A stretch of DNA of 28,374 nucleotides from a virus: positions 1-28,374 of IMG/VR virus record IMGVR_UViG_3300042465_008731; one strand, given 5' to 3'. Positions within the stretch are counted from its first letter, which is position 1, and every line of letters starts with the position of its first letter. This document shows positions 17,075 to 23,966 of this stretch, piece by piece. The notes under the pieces are model-generated. The model had not been told where the DNA came from, ran no database searches, and saw only the letters and a program-made list of their open reading frames with translations. Position numbers and translations under genes: made by a program.

Positions 17075-17367
17075 CAACCTCCAGCAAAAACATTTGGTGA
17101 ACCCTGTGCCACGGCTGTACAAGAAGCTACTGAATCTCCTACTCTACCAGCTCCCATCCCATTCACTTTTACTGTTGAAGAACCACTTGAAATAGCTGCA
17201 GCATGAGCTGGACACCCTTTTCCTCCTGGAAGGAGATGTACTGTGTTCACATCGCCTTGCCTACTTAATGGTCGCCCATTAACAAATACATTTCCCGAAC
17301 CCCGTGCTCTTGCTGGAGGAGAACAATGTGTGATATCCAAATCACCAATTCTTGTTACTGCTGGCAT
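17074..17367 (-). CDS. 5.4: PAAR-domain spike tip protein (gp5.4-like)
   Basis: The 97-residue protein has the PAAR layout throughout: MPAVTRIGDLDITHCSPPAR, GSGNVFVNGRPLSRQGDVN, GCPAHAAAISSGSSTVKVNG, GAGRVGDSVASCTAVAQGSP, NVFAGG. The metal-binding set is visible (H14/C15 region, H44 in VHLL, C52 and H55 in GCPAH, C83). T4 gp5.4 is also 97 residues. The protein forms the sharp zinc- or iron-bound cone capping the gp5 beta-helix that punctures the outer membrane. Here it is separated from gp5 by three other genes rather than being adjacent. A GGGAG ribosome site sits about ten bases before the ATG. Confidence 0.95.
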   Translation of the reverse strand: MPAVTRIGDLDITHCSPPARARGSGNVFVNGRPLSRQGDVNTVHLLPGGKGCPAHAAAISSGSSTVKVNGMGAGRVGDSVASCTAVAQGSPNVFAGG

Positions 17368-17976
17368 TTAAGATAAACTCCCTAGGTCAGATCTTGGTAA
17401 TTTTGTTACAATAAAATGACTTCCTATTCTTGGAATAAAACTTCCTGAAGCATTAAATGCACTCAAATAACAATAACTAGAAGTCGTTGTGTTTGATATT
17501 AGAAAGGCTTTAATATTTAAAATTGAAATATTTGTATCCGTTACGGAAGGTGTTACAATAGAAAAAGGTGAAATAGATCCACTAATAAAAGAACCTCCAG
17601 TTGAAGTTCCACTTGTACCGTTAGTTGTTTGATTGATGTGTCCTTCTGCTGTGAAGTTTACTAATTGTGGGTGTATATTAGAAGTATTAGCAGAATTTGT
17701 TGTATTCAATCTCCAAGTTGTTGTAGATGATGTTGTTTTAACAAAATAAACATTCCATTCAATCTGATAAATTGAATTTGCCTCAAGTAAAACTTTCTTA
17801 TTGGGAAAAACAGAAGCTTCTGCGGTAGTTATAGACGAGCCGTTTGATGCTAAGTAAGTAAATGCCGTTATTGTGGTATTATTACTAATAGCATTATCTA
17901 GATAAGTAAAATTATCATCTAAGTCCGACAACCCTACGGATAAAGTTTTGTCTGCAAATGTATTTGGAACAGCCAC
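17368..17976 (-). CDS. Structural protein of unknown role, possible jelly-roll fibre/decoration protein
   Basis: The 202-residue protein starts at a GTG (17974-17976) supported by a strong ribosome site GGGAGG eight bases upstream. The N-terminus MAVPNTFADKTLSVGLSDLD, then DNFTYLDNAI, resembles the first residues of many phage fibre or decoration proteins (a short anchor followed by xLdDNFtyL). Residues 37-195 are beta-rich with SIYQIEWNVYFVKTTSSTTT and AFLISNTTTSSYCYLSAFNA, resembling the C1q/TNF-like jelly-roll used by some phage head fibres and adhesins; that assignment is tentative. It lies between the spike gp5 and the spike-tip PAAR genes and its stop abuts the PAAR start. It may be a virion surface protein translated within the hub operon. 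Confidence 0.7.
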   Translation of the reverse strand: MAVPNTFADKTLSVGLSDLDDNFTYLDNAISNNTTITAFTYLASNGSSITTAEASVFPNKKVLLEANSIYQIEWNVYFVKTTSSTTTWRLNTTNSANTSNIHPQLVNFTAEGHINQTTNGTSGTSTGGSFISGSISPFSIVTPSVTDTNISILNIKAFLISNTTTSSYCYLSAFNASGSFIPRIGSHFIVTKLPRSDLGSLS

Positions 17977-18549
17977 TTAATTTGCCTCCCAAGTTACACT
18001 TTTATTTTCTGCATTAAGCCAAATCATGTTATCTCCATTATCATTTGTCCAAACAAAGGTAAATACATATGGTTCTACTTCTGGATTAAAATAACTGTTT
18101 ATGTAAGTTGTAAAATTTTGAATATTATTTTCTACAATGTGTTCCAAAGAAAAAGTTTCTGTTGTATTTGAAGATTCAAATGGTGTATAAGTTACTATTA
18201 CTGAATATGTTTTAGTTAAACTTTTTCTTGGATCAGGAAAATATTCATACAATTCTTGATTTGCTGGTATCGCATCTATATCATCTAATGTAGTTGAATT
18301 TTCAATTAAGTCACTACTTCCTTTTCTTACATATTTAGCAGAATCAACCCAACCTTTTCTATAAACTCCTGAAATAGTAAAACTGGTATTTGTTGTGGAA
18401 ATACTAACATTAGGTTCAACTTCTCCCTGTAGTGACACATTCACAGAAGTAATATTACCATTAAGATCATCTGATACATTTATTGTTTTAATGAATGGTA
18501 TTTTCCTTTGAACATTTGGAATCTTTGAAGGACTAAAAGTTATTGCCAT
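17977..18549 (-). CDS. Unrecognised beta-rich protein in the hub operon
   Basis: The product has 190 residues, MAITFSPSKIPNVQRKIPFI at the start. It contains the beta-strand-rich stretch VNVSLQGEVEPNVSISTTNT, then SFTISGVYRKGWVDSAKYVR, and a later segment TYTPFESSNTTETFSLEHIV. It ends with FTFVWTNDNGDNMIWLNAEN. No catalytic motif, signal peptide or membrane segment is apparent. It overlaps the upstream 69-residue gene by 17 bases and abuts the next gene, so it is firmly in the operon between gp5 and the PAAR tip. I do not recognise the family. A baseplate or fibre component, or a chaperone for spike assembly, are possibilities suggested only by context. Confidence 0.7.
   Translation of the reverse strand: MAITFSPSKIPNVQRKIPFIKTINVSDDLNGNITSVNVSLQGEVEPNVSISTTNTSFTISGVYRKGWVDSAKYVRKGSSDLIENSTTLDDIDAIPANQELYEYFPDPRKSLTKTYSVIVTYTPFESSNTTETFSLEHIVENNIQNFTTYINSYFNPEVEPYVFTFVWTNDNGDNMIWLNAENKSVTWEAN
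17985..17990 (-). promoter_or_regulatory. Strong ribosome binding site deciding a GTG start
   Basis: The minus strand reads GGGAGG followed by eight bases and then GTG at 17976. This is one of the best Shine-Dalgarno sequences in the window and supports the GTG start of the 202-residue protein, whose start codon directly follows the stop of the upstream gene. Confidence 0.75.
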
Positions 18550-18742
18550 TTGTTTCTCTTTTTAATAATTCTTTTAGCTTATCGTTCCAAGATTCTATTT
18601 CTTCATGTTGTTCATGTGTATGCGGTGGATCAGGAACTTTTGGAGCAAATTTTATTATATTATCAAATCTCTGAGGTATTTTTTCATACTTTGTGTATGT
18701 TTTTAATTTACCATCTAATAAAATAACAAATTCGTGTCCCAT
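18533..18742 (-). CDS. Conserved small protein next to gp5
   Basis: The product is 69 residues: MGHEFVILLDGKLKTYTKYE, then KIPQRFDNIIKFAPKVPDPP, then HTHEQHEEIESWNDKLKELL. The N-terminal half looks like a small beta hairpin (FVILLDGKLKTY), and the C-terminal half is a charged helix preceded by a His-rich PPHTHEQHEE stretch. I recall similar short proteins of the LLDGK...IPxxFDNxIKF...HEQHEEI type beside gp5 in marine T4-like phages, so it is probably conserved there without a known role. It begins two bases after gp5 stops. It may assist hub assembly; this is inference from position. Confidence 0.7.
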   Translation of the reverse strand: MGHEFVILLDGKLKTYTKYEKIPQRFDNIIKFAPKVPDPPHTHEQHEEIESWNDKLKELLKRETNGNNF

Positions 18743-18744
18743 TT

Positions 18745-19704
18745 TTAGTTCAGATCAATACGAGGTGCGGTAAATTTCATAGTTCCACCAGAATTAAAAT
18801 TGCAAGAACCTCCTATATCAGCAGAAAAACTTCCACCAACGTCTAGTGTAGCACTTCCTCCAACACTTACAGTAGCACTTCCACTAATGTCACCTGTTAA
18901 ACTTCCTTCAACGGTTGCGGTAACATCACCACCAACTTCTAGGTTTACATTTCCATCCACATAAACTTTTACATCACCTTTCACATATACAGAATCATCA
19001 CCTACAACAACAGTAAACTTATCTTTTTCTATTCTTTCTGAACGATCACCTTCTGGCCCCCATTCAACATACGAGCCTGAACGGTGATATAAATGAATTC
19101 TTTCAGCATCTTTCGTATCATCAAATTCTAATGCGTGGCCAGATTCAGATTCATAAACATTATTGTAAGGATAAACAGCGTTATAATAAGAATCTGGTTC
19201 TACTTTTGATTCTTTCTTTTCTTTTTTACTTTCATTAATTGGCGATAGGTAATCAGAATCATTTCTTGCTAAGCGTGAGGTTGTTGGTTCATCTAATTTT
19301 CTTGGATATAATGAAGCATCTTCATTTGGTTTTACTGGAGCTGAAGATAGTACATCACCTTCACGGCAATCACTAAAAGCGTCCTGTGCATTTCCTGCTT
19401 TTAATGGAATGCTAGGAAAAGTAGCAACAACTATTGGAGATTGTGCAGCTTCTCCATCAGCAAAGAATCCAAATACCATGTCGCCATCTTTTGGTGCATA
19501 TGGATTTGTATTGTTTGGTGGATAAGCAACAATAGACCAAGGAAGCATATCTGTTGGCAAATGCATTTTATTTTCTGCATGCCAACCAACACAACGAACA
19601 CGGACACGGCCAAGTTTTAAAGGATCTTGCCTATCTTCTACAATGCCAGTAAACCAAATAAAACCGTTTTTACCAGCAAAATCTTTGTTTTCTTCAATCT
19701 TCAT
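18745..19704 (-). CDS. 5: Central spike protein gp5-like, OB-fold plus beta-helix, no lysozyme domain
   Basis: The product has 319 residues. Residues 14-100 match the gp5/VgrG OB-fold: GFIWFTGIVEDRQDPLKLGR, VRVRCVGWHA, LPWSIVAYPP, KDGDMVFGFFADGEAAQSPI. A low-complexity charged linker covers 105-175. Residues 183-222 (YESESGHALEFDDTKDAERI, HLYHRSGSYVEWGPEGD) match the VgrG/gp5 neck. Residues 231-305 are octapeptide-like beta-helix repeats (VYVKGDVK, VYVDGNVN, LEVGGDVT, VSVGGSAT, LDVGGSFS), forming the triangular needle. T4 gp5 has 575 residues with a lysozyme domain between the OB-fold and needle; that domain is absent here. The gene overlaps the gp27-like gene by four bases, consistent with a gp27-gp5 hub complex tipped by the PAAR protein. 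Confidence 0.9.
   Translation of the reverse strand: MKIEENKDFAGKNGFIWFTGIVEDRQDPLKLGRVRVRCVGWHAENKMHLPTDMLPWSIVAYPPNNTNPYAPKDGDMVFGFFADGEAAQSPIVVATFPSIPLKAGNAQDAFSDCREGDVLSSAPVKPNEDASLYPRKLDEPTTSRLARNDSDYLSPINESKKEKKESKVEPDSYYNAVYPYNNVYESESGHALEFDDTKDAERIHLYHRSGSYVEWGPEGDRSERIEKDKFTVVVGDDSVYVKGDVKVYVDGNVNLEVGGDVTATVEGSLTGDISGSATVSVGGSATLDVGGSFSADIGGSCNFNSGGTMKFTAPRIDLN
18790..19014 (-). repeat. Octapeptide beta-helix repeats of the spike
   Basis: The region encodes about nine consecutive eight-residue units of the V-x-V-x-G-x-x-x type at residues 231-305 of the gp5-like protein. These are characteristic of the trimeric beta-helix needle of gp5 and VgrG proteins. Confidence 0.8.
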
Positions 19705-21044
19705 TCTGTGCCATATTCTAAAATTTCATTTTGTTCCTCTCTACTACTTGATGCTATGAAACCAGTATCAGAGGAACTAGATGCAACTTCAATAATTGTT
19801 TCGTGTTTTTGAAAACTTATAATATGTCTTGAAGCTACAATTATGTATTTGCCACTTATACTCTTATCGTTTTCATCTGTTGATCTATTACCAATACCTA
19901 TTTGGGGTGCTTCAACATTTACATTAAATCCAGAAGATAATTGAAAATTACCAGGCATCACAATTTTTAATTTTTTCGCCATTAAATTTTGTAGAATAGC
20001 TTTTCTTTGAAAATACCAATCTTCTATATTTTCTTCTTTTGAAATAGAAGAAGGATCTTTTTTCTTAATGTATTCACTCGTTTGTTTGGCATAACCAAAA
20101 ATACTTACAGCCTTACGAGAATTATATGCTTCCGAATTTTCTACGCCTTCACGGTTTTGAATAGATGTGAAATTTGGTGATTTATTTCCATGATCCATAG
20201 TCAAATAATGGTCGCCATAACTTATATTCTTTGTCATTATAGAACGAGTGATTGGATCAAACCCAATAAATTTACCTGCATTAACACCGTGCCTGGTTTT
20301 GTTGATAGCGTCATTCAATGTCAAAACTTCTAGATGCCTAGCACCTTGCATTTCGCTAATTGTATTAACACCTTCTATATTTTTTGTTTGATATTTAATA
20401 TCAAGTATTTCTTGTTGCGTTAAAAGGGTTGAAAGTGTTGCAAAATTATAACCAGTTATGTTTTGAAAAAATATAAAGTTTGGTGAACTTTTAGAATCGA
20501 TTGCTCTTTTAGCACACCATTGTATAGCATCTAAAGGTCTTAAATTAGGTATAACTATTTGTCTAATACCTGAAGAATCTTCATAAAGTCCTCCTAAATT
20601 ATTTTCAGGCACTTTAAGATAATCAGTAAGAATTCTGTTAACTACTTCAGAATATGTAGCTTCATATGATTGATTAATTCGTTGTTGATCTGAATATATT
20701 AATTCATCAGACACAAAATGTAATAAGTATTTTACAGTTCCTGGCCCATCAGCAACTCTGTTAGATTGTTTGTAAACTCGAAAGGCCTTTTTAAATGTTG
20801 CTATGTCTGATTCCGCATCTTTTTTAAAGCTTAATAATACTGATTCCGACCCATCAAATAGCAATTGTCCAGACAAATTTAATGAATCACGAATCACAAT
20901 ATTACCGCTCATGACTGGCATTAACATGGAATCAAATATATTAATTTCAGTAAAAATTGGACCAATATCTATTTTGCCTGATTTGGTAACAAGAACTACC
21001 TCATCAACCACATACTGAGTGGATTGTTTTATTTCTAAGCTCAT
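19701..21044 (-). CDS. 27: Baseplate hub protein, gp27-like
   Basis: The product has 447 residues, beginning MSLEIKQSTQYVVDEVVLVT. Residues 20-75 (IDIGPIFTEINIFDSMLMPV, MSGNIVIRDSLNLSGQLLFD) and 80-115 (FKKAFRVYKQSNRVADGPGT) fit the hub/VgrG gp27 N-terminal barrel. The segment SYSEVVNRIL-like (SYEATYSEVVNRILTDYLKV) and LRPLDAIQWCAKRAIDS are typical of phage hub proteins, where a helical subdomain connects the barrels. The C-terminus contains GNFQLSSGFNVNVEAPQIGI, then SGKYIIVASRHIIS, again hub-like. T4 gp27 has 391 residues. It overlaps gp53 upstream and gp5 downstream by four bases each, and the gp27-gp5 adjacency supports the call. The trimer would form the adaptor between the tail tube and spike. 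Confidence 0.82.
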   Translation of the reverse strand: MSLEIKQSTQYVVDEVVLVTKSGKIDIGPIFTEINIFDSMLMPVMSGNIVIRDSLNLSGQLLFDGSESVLLSFKKDAESDIATFKKAFRVYKQSNRVADGPGTVKYLLHFVSDELIYSDQQRINQSYEATYSEVVNRILTDYLKVPENNLGGLYEDSSGIRQIVIPNLRPLDAIQWCAKRAIDSKSSPNFIFFQNITGYNFATLSTLLTQQEILDIKYQTKNIEGVNTISEMQGARHLEVLTLNDAINKTRHGVNAGKFIGFDPITRSIMTKNISYGDHYLTMDHGNKSPNFTSIQNREGVENSEAYNSRKAVSIFGYAKQTSEYIKKKDPSSISKEENIEDWYFQRKAILQNLMAKKLKIVMPGNFQLSSGFNVNVEAPQIGIGNRSTDENDKSISGKYIIVASRHIISFQKHETIIEVASSSSDTGFIASSSREEQNEILEYGTE

Positions 21045-21691
21045 CTAGAAACTAACCTTTTAAATTCTCGATTAACTTCATTTACAAAATCACTTTTTAA
21101 AAGTCTAATTTCTCTTTTCTTTTCATTTTCTTCAACTTCATATTCATAATAAGATCTAGTTTCTTTTGATATTTTAATTGTTACTGTTTCACTATTTGCG
21201 GTAGTATATGTGTTTGTTGTTCCTATGGTATTTGCATATGTATTTGCATCAATTTGATATTTTTTTATGGTTGTTGTACTGTCATTTGCAGTTGTGGTTA
21301 CAATTTTAAAATATGCTTGGCGGTTATTTGTACTTAATGCCCAATTAAGACCAGATTGAACCGTTGTATTTGCAGCACCGTTTGCTGTATATTTTTTATC
21401 AACGTATTCGATTAAAGTTTCTGATTTTAATGGCCAATCAAATTGTGGATCTACAATATCATTAAACAACAAAACGATCCAATGTTTTTCTGAATCGCCA
21501 TAATACTTGTCTGCTATAATTTCTGGCGTATCTGAATCTTGTATTTGATATGGATAAAAAGCAGTGGAATTATTTTTTAATTGTTCTTCGAAATTAAAAC
21601 GTGTGAGGATATTTGTTACAACATCTACACCATTTGTTGTATTATTAGCAATATAAAATGTTTTGGGGAAATAAGAGAAAAATTTTGCCAT
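21041..21691 (-). CDS. 53: Baseplate wedge subunit gp53
   Basis: The 216-residue protein begins MAKFFSYFPKTFYIANNTTN, with TNILTRFNFEEQLKNNSTAF and the characteristic YQIQDSDTPEIIADKYYGDS, EKHWIVLLFNDIVDPQFDWP. This matches gp53 of T4-like phages (T4 gp53 has 196 residues), whose LysM-like fold clamps adjacent wedges. The C-terminal half carries an extra beta segment (AYFKIVTTTANDSTTTIKKY, SETVTIKISKETRSYYEYEV), and the protein ends in a basic helix. It follows gp48 by fourteen bases and overlaps the hub gene by four. Confidence 0.93.
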   Translation of the reverse strand: MAKFFSYFPKTFYIANNTTNGVDVVTNILTRFNFEEQLKNNSTAFYPYQIQDSDTPEIIADKYYGDSEKHWIVLLFNDIVDPQFDWPLKSETLIEYVDKKYTANGAANTTVQSGLNWALSTNNRQAYFKIVTTTANDSTTTIKKYQIDANTYANTIGTTNTYTTANSETVTIKISKETRSYYEYEVEENEKKREIRLLKSDFVNEVNREFKRLVSR

Positions 21692-21705
21692 TTTAATTCA
21701 TTTCT

Positions 21706-22914
21706 TCAAGATGTGCCATATTCGCCTCGCTGGCTCGCCGCAGTTTTTTCTGCGGTTATATCGCCTGGCAAAGATATGGATTTTGTGATGTAAGTTACTT
21801 CTTGGAAAGATAAAGTCATTTCGATTCCAACTGGCATACCTGTTCCACCTAAAGTTGCATCTTGACCAGGAACTTCATAGGCAGACCAACCTTGTGGAGC
21901 ATAGTTAACTTGTATATCTTTTAGAACACAAGAACCTATTTTTGGTATGTTATCATTTTCTTTACCTGAATAATAAAATTTAATATCGAACTCTGAAGGA
22001 GGTATTAGTAAGCTAGCAGAACCTTCTGTTTTAATTTCTGGAGCTTGGTGATATTGCAAAAGAGTGATAATTTTCTGAACTTCTATTGCTTCTCTTTCGC
22101 TTCTAGGATAAAATTTAAAAATATAATCAAAACTTCTAAAAGATGGTGATTTGTAAATTACTTCTAACATAGGATTAACAACTGCACCAATACCTAAAAA
22201 AGCCCCAGCTCTACCAATATCACCTAAACCTGCACCTTTTATTGAAGCATAGGCTTTTACTGCATCAAGAAGTTTACCTGTATCAAATCCACCTACGACC
22301 TGTTCAGCAATAGAGCTACCAACTAAACCAGCTAAATTTGAAGTCAATGATAACTCATCGTAATTTTGTCTAAACCCAAATTGCAACGTATCTGGCATAT
22401 AAAGAGCTATAACATCACCGGTGTGTTTTGTTTGACTTAATTTACCACCATTTAATTGTAAACTTTTTACATTTCGATCTATAATCGATTGAGTAGCTGC
22501 TCCATTTCCACTTAATACTGTGGCTTTATTAAAACCTAATCCACCAACAATATTTTTAACACCAGAAACAAATCCTGAAGCTACTTTGCTTCCGGTTAAA
22601 GAATCTATTTTGTTTGCTTGATTTGAAACAAAATTACCAACTTCGCCGCCAACAGCGGTGTTTATGTTTGAAGTTCCTCCCAAACCAGATAAAGCTTGTG
22701 AGGTTGCATTTTCTTGTGGAGAATCTTGTAATTGTGATGAATTTTGCTTGTTAATATAAATTAGCATGTAGTGACCTTTATCAGGAGACCCTACATCTAA
22801 TGGATATTTTAAAGTTTTTGTTTGATACTTTGATTCGTATAGAGAAGCTAAAGGGCCTTTTGTTGCTTCAGGATTTTTATCGAATCGTATTTCGCCTAAG
22901 CCAAATAACGGCAT
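21706..22914 (-). CDS. 48: Baseplate tail-tube cap protein gp48
   Basis: The product has 402 residues. The N-terminus (MPLFGLGEIRFDKNPEATKG, LKYPLDVGSPDKGHYMLIYI) and C-terminus (FRSFDYIFKFYPRSEREAIE, IGSCVLKDIQVNYAPQGWSA, VGIEMTLSFQEVTYITKSIS) fit gp48. This is a tube-fold protein that sits on the gp27 hub and, with gp54, starts the tail tube. T4 gp48 has 364 residues. The central 60-230 region is glycine- and alanine-rich and probably flexible or membrane-like (GGLGGTSNIN-type, LGIGAVVNPMLEVI). It is the first gene of the leftward operon, with a CATAAATA box 26 bases upstream and an AGGAAA ribosome site five bases before the ATG. Confidence 0.85.
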   Translation of the reverse strand: MPLFGLGEIRFDKNPEATKGPLASLYESKYQTKTLKYPLDVGSPDKGHYMLIYINKQNSSQLQDSPQENATSQALSGLGGTSNINTAVGGEVGNFVSNQANKIDSLTGSKVASGFVSGVKNIVGGLGFNKATVLSGNGAATQSIIDRNVKSLQLNGGKLSQTKHTGDVIALYMPDTLQFGFRQNYDELSLTSNLAGLVGSSIAEQVVGGFDTGKLLDAVKAYASIKGAGLGDIGRAGAFLGIGAVVNPMLEVIYKSPSFRSFDYIFKFYPRSEREAIEVQKIITLLQYHQAPEIKTEGSASLLIPPSEFDIKFYYSGKENDNIPKIGSCVLKDIQVNYAPQGWSAYEVPGQDATLGGTGMPVGIEMTLSFQEVTYITKSISLPGDITAEKTAASQRGEYGTS

Positions 22915-22945
22915 ATGAGTTTCCTATGAAAGATAGATAGTATTT
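22915..22945. promoter_or_regulatory. Divergent promoter spacer between gp48 and gp4
   Basis: Only 31 bases separate the start codons of the leftward and rightward structural operons. The spacer holds the gp48 ribosome site (AGGAAA, minus strand, 22925-22920) and part of a late-promoter-like box. I see no comparable box for the plus strand, so the rightward promoter must lie inside the gp48 coding region or use an unrecognised signal. Confidence 0.6.
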
Positions 22946-22948
22946 ATG
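22941..22948 (-). promoter_or_regulatory. T4-late-like promoter box for the gp48 operon
   Basis: The minus strand reads CATAAATA followed by C, one mismatch from the T4 late consensus TATAAATA. It lies 26 bases upstream of the gp48 ATG, leaving room for a short leader and the AGGAAA ribosome site. T4 late promoters consist only of this -10-like box read with gp55/gp33/gp45. The box overlaps the gp4 start codon on the other strand. Confidence 0.55.
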
Positions 22949-23374
22949 TCATATAAAGGATGGTTTACTCCTCGAAACCCACAAAAATACAAAGGCGATG
23001 CTACAAATATCGTTTATCGCTCGTCATGGGAACTTCGTGTAATGAAGTATTTGGATGAAAATCCTGCGGTTGTATGGTGGGCATCTGAAGAACTTTTTAT
23101 ACCCTATAAATCGCCAATTGACCAAAAAGTACATCGTTACTTTCCTGATTTTATTGCAAAAATTCGTCAAGCAAATAAAGAAACAACCATGATCATAGAA
23201 GTTAAACCATTCAAACAAACTCAAAAACCAACTCAAAAAAAACGCACACAAAAGTTTCTTCAGGAAGTAGCTACATATGCTATCAATCAGGAGAAGTGGC
23301 GTGCAGCCGATCTATTCTGTAAGGAACATGGTTGGCAATTTAAAATTATAACAGAGAAAGAGTTAGGTCTTTGA
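22946..23374 (+). CDS. 4: Head completion nuclease gp4
   Basis: The 142-residue protein (T4 gp4 has 150) begins MSYKGWFTPRNPQKYKGDAT and has the PD-(D/E)xK nuclease layout: E29 in YRSSWELRVMKYLD, D68 in HRYFPDFIAKI, and E85-V-K87 in TMIIEVKPFK. The C-terminal helix contains a basic stretch (QKPTQKKRTQKFLQEV). gp4 acts after DNA packaging, preparing the filled head for joining to the tail; the TnsA-like nuclease fold suggests end trimming of DNA. It opens the rightward operon, 31 bases from the divergent gp48 start. No good ribosome site is seen directly before the ATG. Confidence 0.92.
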   Translation: MSYKGWFTPRNPQKYKGDATNIVYRSSWELRVMKYLDENPAVVWWASEELFIPYKSPIDQKVHRYFPDFIAKIRQANKETTMIIEVKPFKQTQKPTQKKRTQKFLQEVATYAINQEKWRAADLFCKEHGWQFKIITEKELGL

Positions 23375-23382
23375 GATAAATA
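23375..23382 (+). promoter_or_regulatory. T4-late-like GATAAATA box in the gp4 / 192-residue gene junction
   Basis: The plus strand reads GATAAATA, one mismatch from TATAAATA, directly after the gp4 stop and five bases before the next ATG. Its spacing repeats that of the boxes before gp8 and gp25 on the other strand. Promoter activity is speculative. Confidence 0.3.
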
Positions 23383-23387
23383 GCATA

Positions 23388-23966
23388 ATGGCTTATCTTA
23401 TAGACCGAATAAAACAATCACTTGCGAAAGAGGGCTTGGCGCCAAGAACTCGTTATGCTAGAGAATGGTTGAATTCTAAAGTAAAGAATTTAAATCCAAC
23501 TCCTGCCACATTAATCCGTGATAGACAAAGATTGAGAGATAAGACATTTATTGGAAAGATGTATTTTTACTACTATGATCCAAAGACTAAAGATTCAATG
23601 CCATATTACGACAGGTTCCCATTGGTGATTCCAATAGAACAATACTCAGACGGTTTCTTAGGGTTGAATTTACATTACATTCACCCAAGGCAACGAATCA
23701 TATTATTGGACAAATTAAGTAAAACAGCGACCAATAAAAACTTTGATGACAAAACAAAGCTTAGGCTTAGTTATGATTATTTGAAAGCTGCTAGTTCTAC
23801 ATTTGAAGCAATGCCATGCATCAAGAGGTATCTTTTTACACAAATCAATTCTCGTTTTTTAGAGATAGCTGCTGATGAGTGGGATATTGCTGCATTAATA
23901 CCAACAAGTAGTTTTGTTGGTGCTACAGAAAATAAAGTTTACGCAGATTCACGAAAGAAATTTTAA
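23388..23966 (+). CDS. Conserved T4-like virion-assembly protein of uncertain role
   Basis: The product has 192 residues, beginning MAYLIDRIKQSLAKEGLAPR. The core motif is GKMYFYYYDPKTKDSMPYYD followed by RFPLVIPIEQYSDGFLGLNL and HYIHPRQRIILLDKL, which I recognise as widely conserved in T4-like and other myoviruses although I cannot recall a firm name. The C-terminal half is helical (SYDYLKAASSTFEAMPCIKR, ADEWDIAALIPTSSFVGATE). In T4, gene 2 (DNA end protector) neighbours gene 4, so a gp2-like role is one possibility, but synteny alone is weak evidence. It is followed without a gap by the gp54-like gene. It probably acts in head completion or head-tail joining. Confidence 0.75.
   Translation: MAYLIDRIKQSLAKEGLAPRTRYAREWLNSKVKNLNPTPATLIRDRQRLRDKTFIGKMYFYYYDPKTKDSMPYYDRFPLVIPIEQYSDGFLGLNLHYIHPRQRIILLDKLSKTATNKNFDDKTKLRLSYDYLKAASSTFEAMPCIKRYLFTQINSRFLEIAADEWDIAALIPTSSFVGATENKVYADSRKKF

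Noticed and set aside
17067-17090. Transcription terminator between the PAAR gene and gp25
   Set aside because: No stem with a following T-run is visible. The genes are close and probably co-transcribed.
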